This document shows, piece by piece, positions 24,606 to 34,108 of a stretch of 64,000 bases of DNA (position 1 is the stretch's first letter; the number at the start of each line of letters is the position of its first letter). The position numbers and the translations under genes were made by a program. The stretch is from NCBI RefSeq assembly GCF_030913635.1, contig NZ_CP133188.1:2356001-2420000 (forward strand), written 5' to 3'. The stretch comes from Sedimentibacter sp. MB35-C1. GTDB taxonomy: Bacteria > Bacillota > Clostridia > Tissierellales > Sedimentibacteraceae. Below the pieces are notes generated by a model. The model ran no database searches, was not told the DNA's origin, and was given only the letters and a program-made list of their open reading frames with translations.

Positions 24606-25325
24606 CTATGCAGCAATTATAATTATATCGCTGTATGTATCAGTTTGATAAATTTTTATATCCTGTTTGTTTGATACTTCTAGAACAGCAAGAAATGCAG
24701 TAATTACATACTCTTTTGTTATTTTGTCCTTCTCTCTGAACGTTTCAAACAATGAAACACGACCTGATATTTTTATTTTTTTTAAAAGTTCTTCCGTACA
24801 ATCCTTGACGCTGTAATTTTCTCTGTATACCTTTAGCTTTTCTTCGCCTGCTATTTTCAAATTATGATTTTTCAGCAATGAAATAAACACATTGTATAAC
24901 TCGTATATATTTATTTCGTTAAGCGAAAGCTGTTCAGTTTTTGAATCGGAAGTAACTGCTATTTCTTCCTTGGGTTTTGAAAAGTAATAGCTGTTTTCAT
25001 CCTCATATTTTTTCAGTGTTTCAGATATTTCCTTAAACAATTTATATTCCAGAAGTTTGCTGACCAATTCTTGTCTTGGATCTTCTTCTTTTTCCTTCTG
25101 GGGCAGCAGCATTTGTGATTTTATTTCAATGAGTGTTGAAGCCATTAAAATAAATTCGCTGGCAACATTCATGTTAAACTGCATCATTTGATTAATATAT
25201 TCAAGATATTGGTCTGTTATTTCTGCAATAGGAATATCATAAATATCTATTTCTTTTTTTTCAATCAGGTGGTACAGCAAATCAAATGGTCCCTGAAATA
25301 TGCTTAAACTCACGGAATAATCCAT
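24606..25325 (-). CDS. scpA: Segregation and condensation protein A
   Basis: Kleisin subunit of the SMC-ScpAB condensin complex, 239 residues. The N terminus SIFQGPFDLLYHLIEKKEIDIYDIPIAEITDQYLEYI and the segment LLPQKEKEEDPRQELVSKLLEYKLFKE are characteristic, with a C-terminal winged helix. The ATG at 25325 has AGAGGA upstream. It is 11 bp after the DacF-like gene and heads scpAB. Confidence 0.95.
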   Translation of the reverse strand: MDYSVSLSIFQGPFDLLYHLIEKKEIDIYDIPIAEITDQYLEYINQMMQFNMNVASEFILMASTLIEIKSQMLLPQKEKEEDPRQELVSKLLEYKLFKEISETLKKYEDENSYYFSKPKEEIAVTSDSKTEQLSLNEINIYELYNVFISLLKNHNLKIAGEEKLKVYRENYSVKDCTEELLKKIKISGRVSLFETFREKDKITKEYVITAFLAVLEVSNKQDIKIYQTDTYSDIIIIAA

Positions 25326-25336
25326 TGTTCATCCTC

Positions 25337-26494
25337 TTATTTCATTATAGTATTCAGTATATTATTAAGATAAAATTTAAAAAGTCCTTCCTTATCAATA
25401 TCCTTTTCAGGATAAAGATCGTACTCTCCAAGGACTTGACCGTTCCTTGAAAGAATAGCCTTTCCTATTGCAACATCTTTGCTTAAAGGTGCTTTTAAAT
25501 TTTCATCTATTAAATATTCTAAATTAAAATCTTCAATTTTACAATTACTTTCTGTAAAATAAAAAATATTTTCTTTACTTACAACATTGAAGTTTTCTTC
25601 CTTTCCGCAGTACACAGGTGAAGAGGAAATTGCTTCGCCTTTTTTATGAAATACAAGATTTTTATAATTAGCAAAGCCTTCGTTTAGCAGTTTTGTAATT
25701 TCATTAAAACGAATTTTTGTAGTGTCGCATCCCAGCACAACTGCTATTAATGTAGTATCATTCCTTTTGGCCGCAGCTGACAGGCAATACTTTGCATCTG
25801 TTGTATATCCGGTCTTGCCTCCCAAAAGTCCTTCGTAGTTGTTTATCAATCTGTTTGTATTTACAAGTACCTGCTCAGAGTCTTTCTCTTTGCCAACCCA
25901 CACAGAATCCATCCAAGTAAGCATATATTCGTTAACATAATTATATTTAAGTAACTCTTTTGTCATTATTGCAATGTCGTTAGCTGTTGTTAAGTGTTCA
26001 GGTTCCGGAAGTCCTGTAACATTTACAAAATTAGTATTGTTCATGCCCAGTTCTTTTGCCCGGTCATTCATTGCCTTAACGCAGCCTTCTTCTGAGCCGT
26101 ACATAAATTCAGCCATTGCAACTGAAGCATCATTTGCGGAACGCATTGATATGGCCTTCAGCATACTTTCAACATTTTGAGTTTCATTAGCTTCGAGATA
26201 TATTTGACTTCCGCCCATTCCGGCGGCATACTCTGAAATTGTCATCTCCTGATCGAGTTTTATTTCCCCTCTATCCATCTTTTCTGAAATCAGCAATAAA
26301 AGCATAATTTTTGTTATACTTGCCGGCGGCATTTTATCATTGCTGTTTTTTTCAAAAAGTACCTGACCGTCATCACCGTTTATCAGTATTACTGCGTTTG
26401 ACACTAAAGCATCAGGCTCAATTCCAAATGCGGGAATGGCAGTCAAATTTGCGATTAGTAACATCAAAAAAAACATGGCTATGTATTTCTTCAT
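25337..26494 (-). CDS. dacF: D-alanyl-D-alanine carboxypeptidase (DacF type)
   Basis: Exported serine D,D-carboxypeptidase (S11) of 385 residues, removing terminal D-Ala in cell-wall or spore-cortex peptidoglycan. All three active-site boxes are standard: SITK, SAN (RSANDAS) and KTG (GGKTGYT), followed by a C-terminal PBP5-like domain. A signal peptide covers about 1-24. The ATG at 26494 has a strong AAGGAGG; longer starts would include it. The gene follows deoB as dacF follows drm-punA in Bacillus. Confidence 0.93.
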   Translation of the reverse strand: MKKYIAMFFLMLLIANLTAIPAFGIEPDALVSNAVILINGDDGQVLFEKNSNDKMPPASITKIMLLLLISEKMDRGEIKLDQEMTISEYAAGMGGSQIYLEANETQNVESMLKAISMRSANDASVAMAEFMYGSEEGCVKAMNDRAKELGMNNTNFVNVTGLPEPEHLTTANDIAIMTKELLKYNYVNEYMLTWMDSVWVGKEKDSEQVLVNTNRLINNYEGLLGGKTGYTTDAKYCLSAAAKRNDTTLIAVVLGCDTTKIRFNEITKLLNEGFANYKNLVFHKKGEAISSSPVYCGKEENFNVVSKENIFYFTESNCKIEDFNLEYLIDENLKAPLSKDVAIGKAILSRNGQVLGEYDLYPEKDIDKEGLFKFYLNNILNTIMK

Positions 26495-26658
26495 AAAAAT
26501 TACCTCCTTTTTATGAATTAGAATAACCATATTTTGTTGATATATACAGTTGTCTTACATTTCGTGAGTTTTTTCATGAAATGTACAAAAACCGTTGAGG
26601 TATGAATATAATCGTATTATGCTTAACGGATGATTTCACGCAAAGTTTTATCTATAAA

Positions 26659-26703
26659 ATACATAAATCAGAGTTTTTTCAAGATATACTCTGATTTATG
26701 TAT
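26659..26703 (-). terminator. deoB terminator
   Basis: Perfect 16-bp stem, ATACATAAATCAGAGT (26659-26674) with its complement at 26688-26703, and a 13-nt loop followed by TTTTATAG on the minus strand. It lies 56 bp after the deoB stop. Confidence 0.85.
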
Positions 26704-26758
26704 TATTTCATATGTTTTTATGTCGAATTATTCAATATTTGGTCTATTTCCTGAAAAA

Positions 26759-27931
26759 TTATTTAAGTATATTTCCCAGCACGCTTGTTCCTTCGATGTG
26801 GTTTTCTATATTAAACATGTTAAGAATTGTCTTGCCTATGGATGCATAGGTATCTAGGATGCCTAAATTGTTATTTCCTTGAATGTTTTTTCCGTATAAA
26901 ATTAAAGGAATATACTCTCTTGAATGATCGGTACTTTCAGTTGTAGGATCGCACCCATGATCTGCAGTAATTATGAGTACATCATCTTCCTTAAGGTTAT
27001 CAATTATTTCCGGAAGCTTGTCATCAAAGTATTTCAAAGCATCGGCATAACCCTGCACGTTGTTTCTGTGACCATATACCATGTCAAAGTCAACAAGATT
27101 AGTAAAAATTAAGCCTTTAAAATCTTCTTTCATTGCATTCAATGTTGCTTCAATGCCTTCTTTGTTGTTGTGGGTATGGTTAGATTTCGTCATTCCCTTA
27201 TTAGCAAATATATCTTCAATTTTTCCTATGGCGAATACTTCCATACCGTTATTTTTAATATAGTCTAACATAGTGTCTTCAGGAGGAAGCAATGAAAAGT
27301 CTCTTCTGTTTTCTGTTCTTGTGTAATTTCCATCTTTGCCGATAAACGGCCTTGCTATAACCCTGCCTACACCGTGCTCTCCCTTAAGCATTTCTCTGGC
27401 AGTTGCACAGATTTTGTAAAGTTCATTTAGCTGTACAACCTCTTCATGAGCTGCTATTTGAAATACAGAATCTGCAGATGTATATACGATAAGATTTCCT
27501 GTTTCAATGTGCTCATTGCCTAATTCTTTGATAATCTCTGTTCCTGAAGCAGGATAGTTTCCAATTGTTTTTCTCCCTACTTTTTTTTCAAATTCATCTA
27601 TGAAATCTTTTGGGAACCCTTTTGGGTACGTTGGAAATGGCTTTTCAAGCACCAGGCCGCTTATTTCCCAATGGCCGGTTGTGGTATCCTTACCTTTTGA
27701 TTTTTCAGTACACTTGGCAACAGTACCGGTATAACTGTCGGATTTTTTTATATCCTCAAATCCATCAATATTTAAAAGACCTAATTTTTCTAAATTAGGC
27801 AGTGAAAAATCATCTATATTTTTATATATATTTTTTACTGTATTGCTACCGATATCTCCGTAATCTGCAGCATCTGGAAGTTCACCAACTCCCACGCTGT
27901 CCAATACTATTAAAACTGCTCTGTTTATCAT
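26759..27931 (-). CDS. deoB: Phosphopentomutase
   Basis: Interconverts ribose/deoxyribose 1-phosphate and 5-phosphate in nucleoside salvage. The 390-residue protein starts [26 protein letters not shown] and holds [16 protein letters not shown] and the late [20 protein letters not shown] metal motif of the alkaline-phosphatase superfamily. The ATG at 27931 has AGGGAGG upstream. It follows xerD as in Bacillus (ripX-drm). It could use ribose 1-phosphate made by the nucleoside phosphorylase elsewhere in this window. Confidence 0.97.
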   Translation of the reverse strand: MINRAVLIVLDSVGVGELPDAADYGDIGSNTVKNIYKNIDDFSLPNLEKLGLLNIDGFEDIKKSDSYTGTVAKCTEKSKGKDTTTGHWEISGLVLEKPFPTYPKGFPKDFIDEFEKKVGRKTIGNYPASGTEIIKELGNEHIETGNLIVYTSADSVFQIAAHEEVVQLNELYKICATAREMLKGEHGVGRVIARPFIGKDGNYTRTENRRDFSLLPPEDTMLDYIKNNGMEVFAIGKIEDIFANKGMTKSNHTHNNKEGIEATLNAMKEDFKGLIFTNLVDFDMVYGHRNNVQGYADALKYFDDKLPEIIDNLKEDDVLIITADHGCDPTTESTDHSREYIPLILYGKNIQGNNNLGILDTYASIGKTILNMFNIENHIEGTSVLGNILK

Positions 27932-27993
27932 AATGCCTCCCTAATTCTTATATCATAAACTTACACTAGTGCAAGTAAGTTAGTATACATATA

Positions 27994-28869
27994 TTATACT
28001 CTTGGAAATGTCTTTTTAAACACTTCCAATGATTTAAATTCAACGCTACATAAATAGTTCTGAGCTGCAGCAAGGCTGCTAAGTCCCATCAACTCCTGAA
28101 CGGTTCCGAGATCTGCTCCGTTAGAAAGCAAATGAACCGCAAATGAATTTCTTAATATCTGGGGCGACAATTCCTTGCCTAATTTCATTTTTTTCTCGTA
28201 AAACTTTAATATTTTCCAAATCCCCTGCCTTGAAATTGATTCGCCGGTAATATTGATAAATAGGAATTCATTGTCTTCTTTACATTTCTTATCCCTGAAG
28301 TTATTCATGTAATTGTAGATTGAATTGTTTGCATGTTTACTTAATGGAACTATTCGTTCTTTCTGTCCTGATATGTTAATTATGCCGGTATTAAGATTAA
28401 TGTCACTTTTTTTGATGTTTATCAGCTCAGTCACTTTAATTCCGGAAGAATACAATAATTCCAGTATTGCTGAATCTCTGCTTCCTTTGAATGTGTCTGT
28501 ATCCGGCTGTTTCATCAAAAGGGTTACTTCATTCTCGGAAAGTACCGCAGGAGATTTTTTAATTTGTTTAGGGCTGTGTATGCTTATTGCAGGATTGTTA
28601 TCTACAAGCTTGTCTTTTTTTAGAAATTCAAAAAAATTCTTAAGTGCTGAGATAGTTCTTGATATAGTTGAAGAACTTTTACCCTGTTTTTGAAGGTTCA
28701 CAAGATACGTAAGTATGTGAGCTTTTTTGGTTTTAACTAATCCAAGCTCATAATTATTGTAAAGATATTCTTTAAAGCTGTTTACGTCATAAATATACGA
28801 ACTTATGGTATTATCGCTTAATTTTTTTGAAATAAGATACAACTTATAGTTAACTATATTTTTATCCAT
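27994..28869 (-). CDS. xerD: XerD-like tyrosine recombinase with degenerate active site
   Basis: Recombinase-fold protein of 291 residues, normal XerC/D length, with SAM-like N-terminal domain (1-90) and catalytic domain (107-291). Aligned to E. coli XerD, the nucleophile Tyr272 and Arg240 are kept, but the first catalytic Arg is Lys145 (GIKVTEL), the first His is Gln237 (SPQILR) and the second His is Leu263 (MGLSS). Spacing is preserved (237/240, 263/272), so the changes are substitutions, not misalignment. Position before deoB matches ripX. Dimer resolution by this copy is doubtful. Confidence 0.9.
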   Translation of the reverse strand: MDKNIVNYKLYLISKKLSDNTISSYIYDVNSFKEYLYNNYELGLVKTKKAHILTYLVNLQKQGKSSSTISRTISALKNFFEFLKKDKLVDNNPAISIHSPKQIKKSPAVLSENEVTLLMKQPDTDTFKGSRDSAILELLYSSGIKVTELINIKKSDINLNTGIINISGQKERIVPLSKHANNSIYNYMNNFRDKKCKEDNEFLFINITGESISRQGIWKILKFYEKKMKLGKELSPQILRNSFAVHLLSNGADLGTVQELMGLSSLAAAQNYLCSVEFKSLEVFKKTFPRV

Positions 28870-29450
28870 TATCTCACCAACAATCTGCTTAATATTAGTA
28901 TATAATAGCTGTATAAAAAGCTGTAGCCTGCCACAATTAACAAATATACCAGAGACAGCTTTATGTAGCTCGATATAATTATATCAAATTTATGCGAAAT
29001 AGTCTCTATGTTTTTTGTTTTTTTGGTATATTTTGAAATAGTTCCTGATATAAAAGTAAAATAGAACAATAAAGGAAAAAATACAAAATAATCGGTGAAC
29101 GTCATGAAAAAGTATTGGCTGTCCATTCCGAGCGTTCTTATTAAAAAAATGACTGAAAGGCCATAATAAACCGATACAAACACAAACAGAGCAGTTATTA
29201 TGTTTCCGTACCCTAATATTGTCAGCACAATGACAGCTGCAAAATATATTAAATTTCTTTTTAGTGTTGCTGCAAATATCTCTGAGACTTTCATAGTGCT
29301 TATGCTTTCATAATTGATGTTTGTCAGGCTTGTCTCTCCGGCACCAATGTAAATAAGCGCTGACAGCATTAGAGAGAATATAAATACAGCTAATAAAAAT
29401 AAAAATCTTTTATTTTCTGACTGTATCAATTTCTTTAGTACATTGTTCAT
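28869..29450 (-). CDS. spoIIM: Stage II sporulation protein M
   Basis: Polytopic membrane protein of 193 residues, part of the SpoIIDMP peptidoglycan-remodelling complex that drives forespore engulfment. About five hydrophobic helices and the family-like SEIFAATLKRNLIYF...FTDYFVFFPLLFYFTFISG pattern support the call, as does the order nudF-spoIIM-xerD known from Bacillus. The ATG at 29450 has AGGAGG; its stop overlaps the xerD ATG by 1 bp. Confidence 0.85.
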   Translation of the reverse strand: MNNVLKKLIQSENKRFLFLLAVFIFSLMLSALIYIGAGETSLTNINYESISTMKVSEIFAATLKRNLIYFAAVIVLTILGYGNIITALFVFVSVYYGLSVIFLIRTLGMDSQYFFMTFTDYFVFFPLLFYFTFISGTISKYTKKTKNIETISHKFDIIISSYIKLSLVYLLIVAGYSFLYSYYILILSRLLVR

Positions 29451-29455
29451 AAAAA

Positions 29456-29500
29456 AACCTCCTGAAAAGCTTTATACAATATATGCTTGATCAGAAGGTT
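29456..29500 (-). terminator. Hairpin between nudF and spoIIM that covers the spoIIM ribosome site
   Basis: On the minus strand AACCTTCTGA (29491-29500) pairs with TCAGGAGGTT (29456-29465) with one G-U pair, and an inner AAGC/GCTT extends it. The right arm contains the spoIIM AGGAGG and is followed by TTTTTT, so the element works as a terminator and can also mask the ribosome site. Confidence 0.65.
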
Positions 29501-29525
29501 TAATTCTATTTATGATTTATCAAAA

Positions 29526-30050
29526 TTAAGAATTCAGCCAGTGTATGATTGCTATCAATGTCTTACTGTCTAAAATCTTTCCTGTTTCCAGCATTTTCTT
29601 TACTTCTTCTTTGCTGACTGAAATGCTTTCTATGAATTCATCTTCATCAAAATTTGTGGAAGTAAATGTCAGCTCTTCAGCTTTAAATAAAAATAATTTT
29701 TCGTTTGAAAACCCTGGTGAAGTATAGAATTCGAATAATTTTTTAATTTTTTTAGCTTCAAAACCTGTTTCTTCCTTTAACTCTCGCAAAGCACATTCAA
29801 TAGGTTCTTCAGCTATATTTATTATTCCTGCTGGAACCTCATACAGAAAATCCTCTACAGCCTTTCTATATTGTTTTACAAGCAGCATTTCATTTTTTTC
29901 GTTTACTGCCAAGATGGCAGAAGCATCTTTATGTTCTACTATTTCTCTTTTAGTATATTTTTTGTCTTCAAGCTCAACTGTATCTACTCTTAAATTTATT
30001 ATTTTACCTTCAAAAATTTTTTCACTTTTAACGGTTATTTCAGTATTCAA
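29526..30050 (-). CDS. nudF: ADP-ribose pyrophosphatase (Nudix)
   Basis: Nudix hydrolase of 174 residues that splits ADP-ribose and similar dinucleotides. The Nudix box is intact: G75-x5-E81-x7-REL-KEE (R89 to E94) -T-G96. The start is TTG at 30050, backed by GAGGAGG at the right spacing. It stands between spo0A and spoIIM as yqkG (nudF) does in Bacillus. Its own sigma-A-type promoter lies upstream. Confidence 0.92.
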   Translation of the reverse strand: MNTEITVKSEKIFEGKIINLRVDTVELEDKKYTKREIVEHKDASAILAVNEKNEMLLVKQYRKAVEDFLYEVPAGIINIAEEPIECALRELKEETGFEAKKIKKLFEFYTSPGFSNEKLFLFKAEELTFTSTNFDEDEFIESISVSKEEVKKMLETGKILDSKTLIAIIHWLNS

Positions 30051-30106
30051 AATTGCCTCCTCATTATTGCAATTTTTATATTCATTGTATTTTGTATATC
30101 CGCTTT

Positions 30107-30135
30107 ATTGTAATAATAATAAATGTTTTTGTCAA
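30107..30135 (-). promoter_or_regulatory. Sigma-A promoter for nudF
   Basis: Minus-strand -35 TTGACA (30130-30135, perfect) and -10 TACAAT (30107-30112) with 17-bp spacing, about 60 bp before the nudF start. Confidence 0.75.
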
Positions 30136-30168
30136 GCTTATTATTAATATCACTAGATTGTTACAAAA

Positions 30169-30201
30169 ATGCAATATACCGATACTATCAGTATATTGCA
30201 T
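30169..30201 (-). terminator. spo0A terminator
   Basis: ATGCAATATAC and GTATATTGCAT form an 11-bp stem, with a TTTTT tail on the minus strand, 12 bp past the spo0A stop. Confidence 0.85.
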
Positions 30202-30212
30202 TAAATAAATAA

Positions 30213-31007
30213 TTATGATACCTTTTGTTCTAGCCTAAGCTTATCAGCTATCATTGCAATAAATTCTGAATTAGTCGGCTTACCTTTATTATTATGTATA
30301 GTATAACCGAATATATTGTTAATAGTTTCTATTTTTCCTCTGGTCCATGCAACTTCAATTGCATGCCGGATTGCTCTTTCAACTCTGCTTGGAGTGGTAC
30401 TGTATTTTGAAGCTATCATTGGATACAATTCCTTAGTAATAGCTCCAAGAAGTTCAATATTATTTACCACATCTATTATTGAAGTTCTTAAGTATTGATA
30501 CCCTTTTATGTGTGCCGGTACTCCGACTTCATGAAGAATTTCAGTTATTTTAACTTCAAGACTTAATTCTGCATTTACTTTTTCGTTATATACAATTTCT
30601 CTGCTCTTATTTTGAGCTCTTGAAGTTTCAATATCCGACAATTGAATTAGTCTGTCCGCAAACGATTCAAAATTAAATGGTTTAACTATGTAGTAATCCA
30701 CACCCATATTAATTGCTCTTTGAGTGACTTTATCATGGCCGACAGCTGATAAAATAATAACTTTAGGAAATTTTTTAAGTTCCTTTTTGTGTAGTTTTTC
30801 CATTACCCCTAAGCCATCCAGATGCGGCATGATTATATCCAATATTAATATGTCAGGCTCATGCTTCTCGACTGCTTCCAGCGCCTTTATCCCATCATCG
30901 GCGACATCCACAACGTCAAATATGTTCTTACTTAGCAAAAAATCCTTAAGAATAAGCCGAAATTCCTTGTTGTCATCAGCAATAACTACTTTAACCTTTT
31001 TTTTCAT
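30213..31007 (-). CDS. spo0A: Master sporulation response regulator
   Basis: Transcription factor of 264 residues that commits the cell to sporulation. The receiver domain has Asp11/Asp12 and phosphoacceptor Asp57. The C-terminal DNA-binding domain carries the Spo0A-specific recognition segment [18 protein letters not shown] (near 215-232). The ATG at 31007 has a GGGGGA site 8 nt upstream; the longer ATG at 31064 has none. It is preceded by spoIVB as in all endospore formers. No 0A box was recognised upstream. Confidence 0.98.
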   Translation of the reverse strand: MKKKVKVVIADDNKEFRLILKDFLLSKNIFDVVDVADDGIKALEAVEKHEPDILILDIIMPHLDGLGVMEKLHKKELKKFPKVIILSAVGHDKVTQRAINMGVDYYIVKPFNFESFADRLIQLSDIETSRAQNKSREIVYNEKVNAELSLEVKITEILHEVGVPAHIKGYQYLRTSIIDVVNNIELLGAITKELYPMIASKYSTTPSRVERAIRHAIEVAWTRGKIETINNIFGYTIHNNKGKPTNSEFIAMIADKLRLEQKVS

Positions 31008-31217
31008 TTTGATTCCCCCATTGTTAATATTTTTATCTATAAGATATATACGCAGAATTTTCAAAAAAACCTTTTTTTTCCTAAAAATATTTTTTATTTT
31101 TTTAAAATATTTTTTTTTTCTTCTGCTTAATTCTATATATATTATGATTTTACAATATTATACTAAAATTTTCAGTAATCTATAAAAAATATGAATAGGA
31201 GCGGCATTTTGCCGTCC

Positions 31218-32309
31218 CTAACTGTTGGAATTACTGTAAATTTGATCAAAAATCCATTCAATATATATTCCGTATCCCTTTGTGGGATCGTTCATGAACA
31301 CATGTGTAACGGCACCTACAATTTTATTGTTTTGAATTACAGGGCAACCGCTCATGCCTTGTATTATACCGTTTGTAAGATTAAGTAAATCATTGTCAAC
31401 AATTTTGATTACAAAACTTTTTTCACCCGGTTTGTTTTGATAAAACATTTTTGTTATTTCTACATCATAAACCTGTATTTCATTGTTAACACAAGAAAAA
31501 ATTTGTGCCGGACCTATGCGCATTTCTTCCTTTTTACCAACTTCAATTAAATTACTGCTGAAATAACCCAGACTAGCCTTATTTATATTTCCATAAATAC
31601 CGAAGTTAGTGTTATTCTCAACTGTACCCAGACTGTTTTCATCCCTTATAATATATCCTATAATTTCACCAGGTTCACCCTTTTTTCCCGATTTTATGCT
31701 TGTAATGTTTGCTTTTGATATGGTTCCTGCTTCAATATCTATTAGGGAGCCTGTTTCCGAATCTGAAATGCCATGCCCGATGGCACTGAATTTACCTGTA
31801 TCAGGATCAATAAAAGTCACTGTTCCTATTCCCGCAATATTTTCTCTGGCCCAGAAGCCAAACTTTATTTCATCACTTTCATAAATTTTAACAGGCGTAA
31901 AATTTAAATCAATAATGCTTCCATGTCTTTCTATGGTGAAGTTATAGTTCTTAATTCCATGTTCTTCTGTGTACTTCAAAATATCATCAGTTGTTTCAAT
32001 AACAATTTCATCAATTTTAAGTATTTTATCTCCAATTTGCATTCCTGCTGCTTTAGCAGGAGATAGTGATAATTTATCGGTACCTATTATATCAGCCAAT
32101 CCTACTACCAATATTCCTGCAGTTTTCAATTCCACGCCTATGGTCTGCCCTCCGGGTATTATGTACTTACCTTCGGATTCCATTACCTCATTATCTAATT
32201 GTGTTAAGACATAGGGATTTGTTTTAAGATCATAGCCAAAATAAACCGCCGCCAGTAAAATTGCAATAAAAAAAATAAAGAATAAAACTCTTTTAGCGAA
32301 ATTTTTCAT
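31218..32309 (-). CDS. spoIVB: SpoIVB serine peptidase
   Basis: Secreted S55 peptidase of 363 residues made in the forespore, which starts the sigma-K checkpoint by cleaving SpoIVFA. It has a membrane anchor (about 5-23), a PDZ domain (about 60-140) and a peptidase domain with His179 in GHGIS and Ser320 in GMSGCPVI. The usual GMSGSP has Cys in place of the second Ser here. The ATG at 32309 follows GAAGGAGA; a TTG at 32324 overlaps that site. Confidence 0.96.
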   Translation of the reverse strand: MKNFAKRVLFFIFFIAILLAAVYFGYDLKTNPYVLTQLDNEVMESEGKYIIPGGQTIGVELKTAGILVVGLADIIGTDKLSLSPAKAAGMQIGDKILKIDEIVIETTDDILKYTEEHGIKNYNFTIERHGSIIDLNFTPVKIYESDEIKFGFWARENIAGIGTVTFIDPDTGKFSAIGHGISDSETGSLIDIEAGTISKANITSIKSGKKGEPGEIIGYIIRDENSLGTVENNTNFGIYGNINKASLGYFSSNLIEVGKKEEMRIGPAQIFSCVNNEIQVYDVEITKMFYQNKPGEKSFVIKIVDNDLLNLTNGIIQGMSGCPVIQNNKIVGAVTHVFMNDPTKGYGIYIEWIFDQIYSNSNS

Positions 32310-32430
32310 TATGCTCTCCTTCAAGTTTTATCTTTAATTTCTCCACTAGGCACTTTATTATTCGTGTGTCCTGCTTACTTAGCAGCCTTTTTTTCGAAAA
32401 TCTAGAACTTATGTTACTGAATTTACAGAT

Positions 32431-34098
32431 TTATGCAGTAATACTTGATTCAATTAAATCTTTTGCGTTATTTAAAGATTTTTCGGTAATTTTCATGCCG
32501 CTCAGTAATCTTGCAACTTCGTAAATTTTGCTTTCTTTATCAAGTTTTTTTACAGTGCTGTAAGTATTTCCATTAACAACTTTTTTTTCAATTAAAAAAT
32601 GATTTTTAGAAATTGATGCAATTTGAGGGGAATGTGTTACACAAATCACCTGGTGTTTATCTGAAATATAGTTCATTTTTATTCCTGCCATTTGAGCTGT
32701 CTTCCCGCTTATACCTGAATCAATTTCATCAAATACCATGGTTGTCTGGGAACTTTCAATGTCTGAACTAATTTTTTTAAATGCAAGCATAATTCGGGAG
32801 GCTTCTCCTCCCGATACCACTTTTTGCACAGAATTCAAATCACTTCCGGCATTGGTTGCTATAAGAAATTCCACATCATCAATACCGTCCGGCGAATAAT
32901 TGCTTTTTCTTTTAATGTTCACCTTGAAACTGATGTTTTTCATATTAAGATCGTTTAGTTCTTTAAGCAGCTTTGTTTCAAGCATTTTTGCAGCACTTTT
33001 TCTTTTGCTTGATATTCTTTCAGAATAACTTACCAGCTTGCTGAATATTTTATTTTTTTCTTCTGTCAGTTTATTCATTTTATATTCTGCTTCTTTTAAT
33101 AAATTTAATTCATTTTCTGAAGCATTTCTATAGTCACTTATTTTCTCAATTGTAAATCCGTATTTTCTCTTTAACCTGTTGATGAGAGACATTCTGCATT
33201 CTATTTTATCTAGTTCATTTTCATTAAACTCCGTTTTTTCGGAATAATCTCTTAAATCATAGTTTAAGTATTGTATTTCTTCAAGCAATATATCAAGCCT
33301 TTTTATAAAAGCTTCCAAATTTTCGTCATACGTTTTTATTCTATTCAGAATTGTGTAAACGTTATTCAGACTACTGTCCAGACTCAGTAAATTATTGGCT
33401 TCATACAATGAACTTTGAATCTCTTTGATATTTGAAAGCTTTTTAATTTCTTTAAGCAGTTCCTCTTCTTCAGATTCTTTTAAGTCAGCTTCGTCAATTT
33501 CATCAATTTCATATTGAAGTTGTTCTATTTTAGTATTTTTGTCAATGAGTTTTTTCTTAAGAAAGTCTATTTCACTTAACTTGCTGCTGTATTCTGCATA
33601 TATTTTAGAATACTCTGATAAGTCTTTATCCATATCTTTTTGGATAAGGCTGTCCAACAAAGCAATATGCCTTTCTTTTTTAAACAGGCTCTCGTGTCCG
33701 AATTGCCCGTAAATATCAATTAAATAGCTGCTTACTTCTTTTAGTGAGCTTAATGGTATAGTTCTGCCGTTTATTTTGCTTATACTTTTTCCGCTGTCCA
33801 GGATTTCTCTTGATATTATAAGATAATCTTCTGAATCGATTTCAATATTTATTTCATTCAGTATGTTTTGAACTGCTTTAAAGTCTTCAATATCAAAAAC
33901 AGCTTCAAGAAATGCACTATTCTTACCTTTTCTTATTAAATCTTTTGAAGCTCTTTCACCAAGAATCAGTGACAACGCTTCAATCAATATTGACTTACCG
34001 GACCCTGTTTCTCCGGTAAAAACATTAAATCCTTTATTAAATTTAATAGATTCTTCTTCAAATACAGCAAAATTGCGTATACTTAAGTTAAGCAGCAT
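32431..34098 (-). CDS. recN: DNA repair protein RecN
   Basis: SMC-like ATPase of 555 residues that gathers DNA ends for double-strand break repair. Walker A GETGSGKS (29-36), the signature VSGGEASRIMLAF, and Walker B VFDEIDSGISG near 460 flank a long coiled coil (about 150-380). Normal length. The ATG at 34098 has a GGTGAT site. The order argR-recN-spoIVB-spo0A is conserved in Firmicutes. Confidence 0.97.
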   Translation of the reverse strand: MLLNLSIRNFAVFEEESIKFNKGFNVFTGETGSGKSILIEALSLILGERASKDLIRKGKNSAFLEAVFDIEDFKAVQNILNEINIEIDSEDYLIISREILDSGKSISKINGRTIPLSSLKEVSSYLIDIYGQFGHESLFKKERHIALLDSLIQKDMDKDLSEYSKIYAEYSSKLSEIDFLKKKLIDKNTKIEQLQYEIDEIDEADLKESEEEELLKEIKKLSNIKEIQSSLYEANNLLSLDSSLNNVYTILNRIKTYDENLEAFIKRLDILLEEIQYLNYDLRDYSEKTEFNENELDKIECRMSLINRLKRKYGFTIEKISDYRNASENELNLLKEAEYKMNKLTEEKNKIFSKLVSYSERISSKRKSAAKMLETKLLKELNDLNMKNISFKVNIKRKSNYSPDGIDDVEFLIATNAGSDLNSVQKVVSGGEASRIMLAFKKISSDIESSQTTMVFDEIDSGISGKTAQMAGIKMNYISDKHQVICVTHSPQIASISKNHFLIEKKVVNGNTYSTVKKLDKESKIYEVARLLSGMKITEKSLNNAKDLIESSITA

Positions 34099-34108
34099 GC
34101 TATCACCA

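Noticed and set aside
26556-26583. Inverted repeat TACATTTC / GAAATGTA upstream of dacF
   Set aside because: Short arms with a 12-nt spacer and no T-run; possibly an operator, but no support for a specific regulator.
27958-27981. AACTTAC...GTAAGTT hairpin between xerD and deoB
   Set aside because: Only 7 bp, AT-rich and lacking a T-run, so not convincing as a terminator.
32372-32390. CTGCT/AGCAG hairpin between recN and spoIVB
   Set aside because: Five-base stem without a U tail on the relevant side; below the level of a supported feature.
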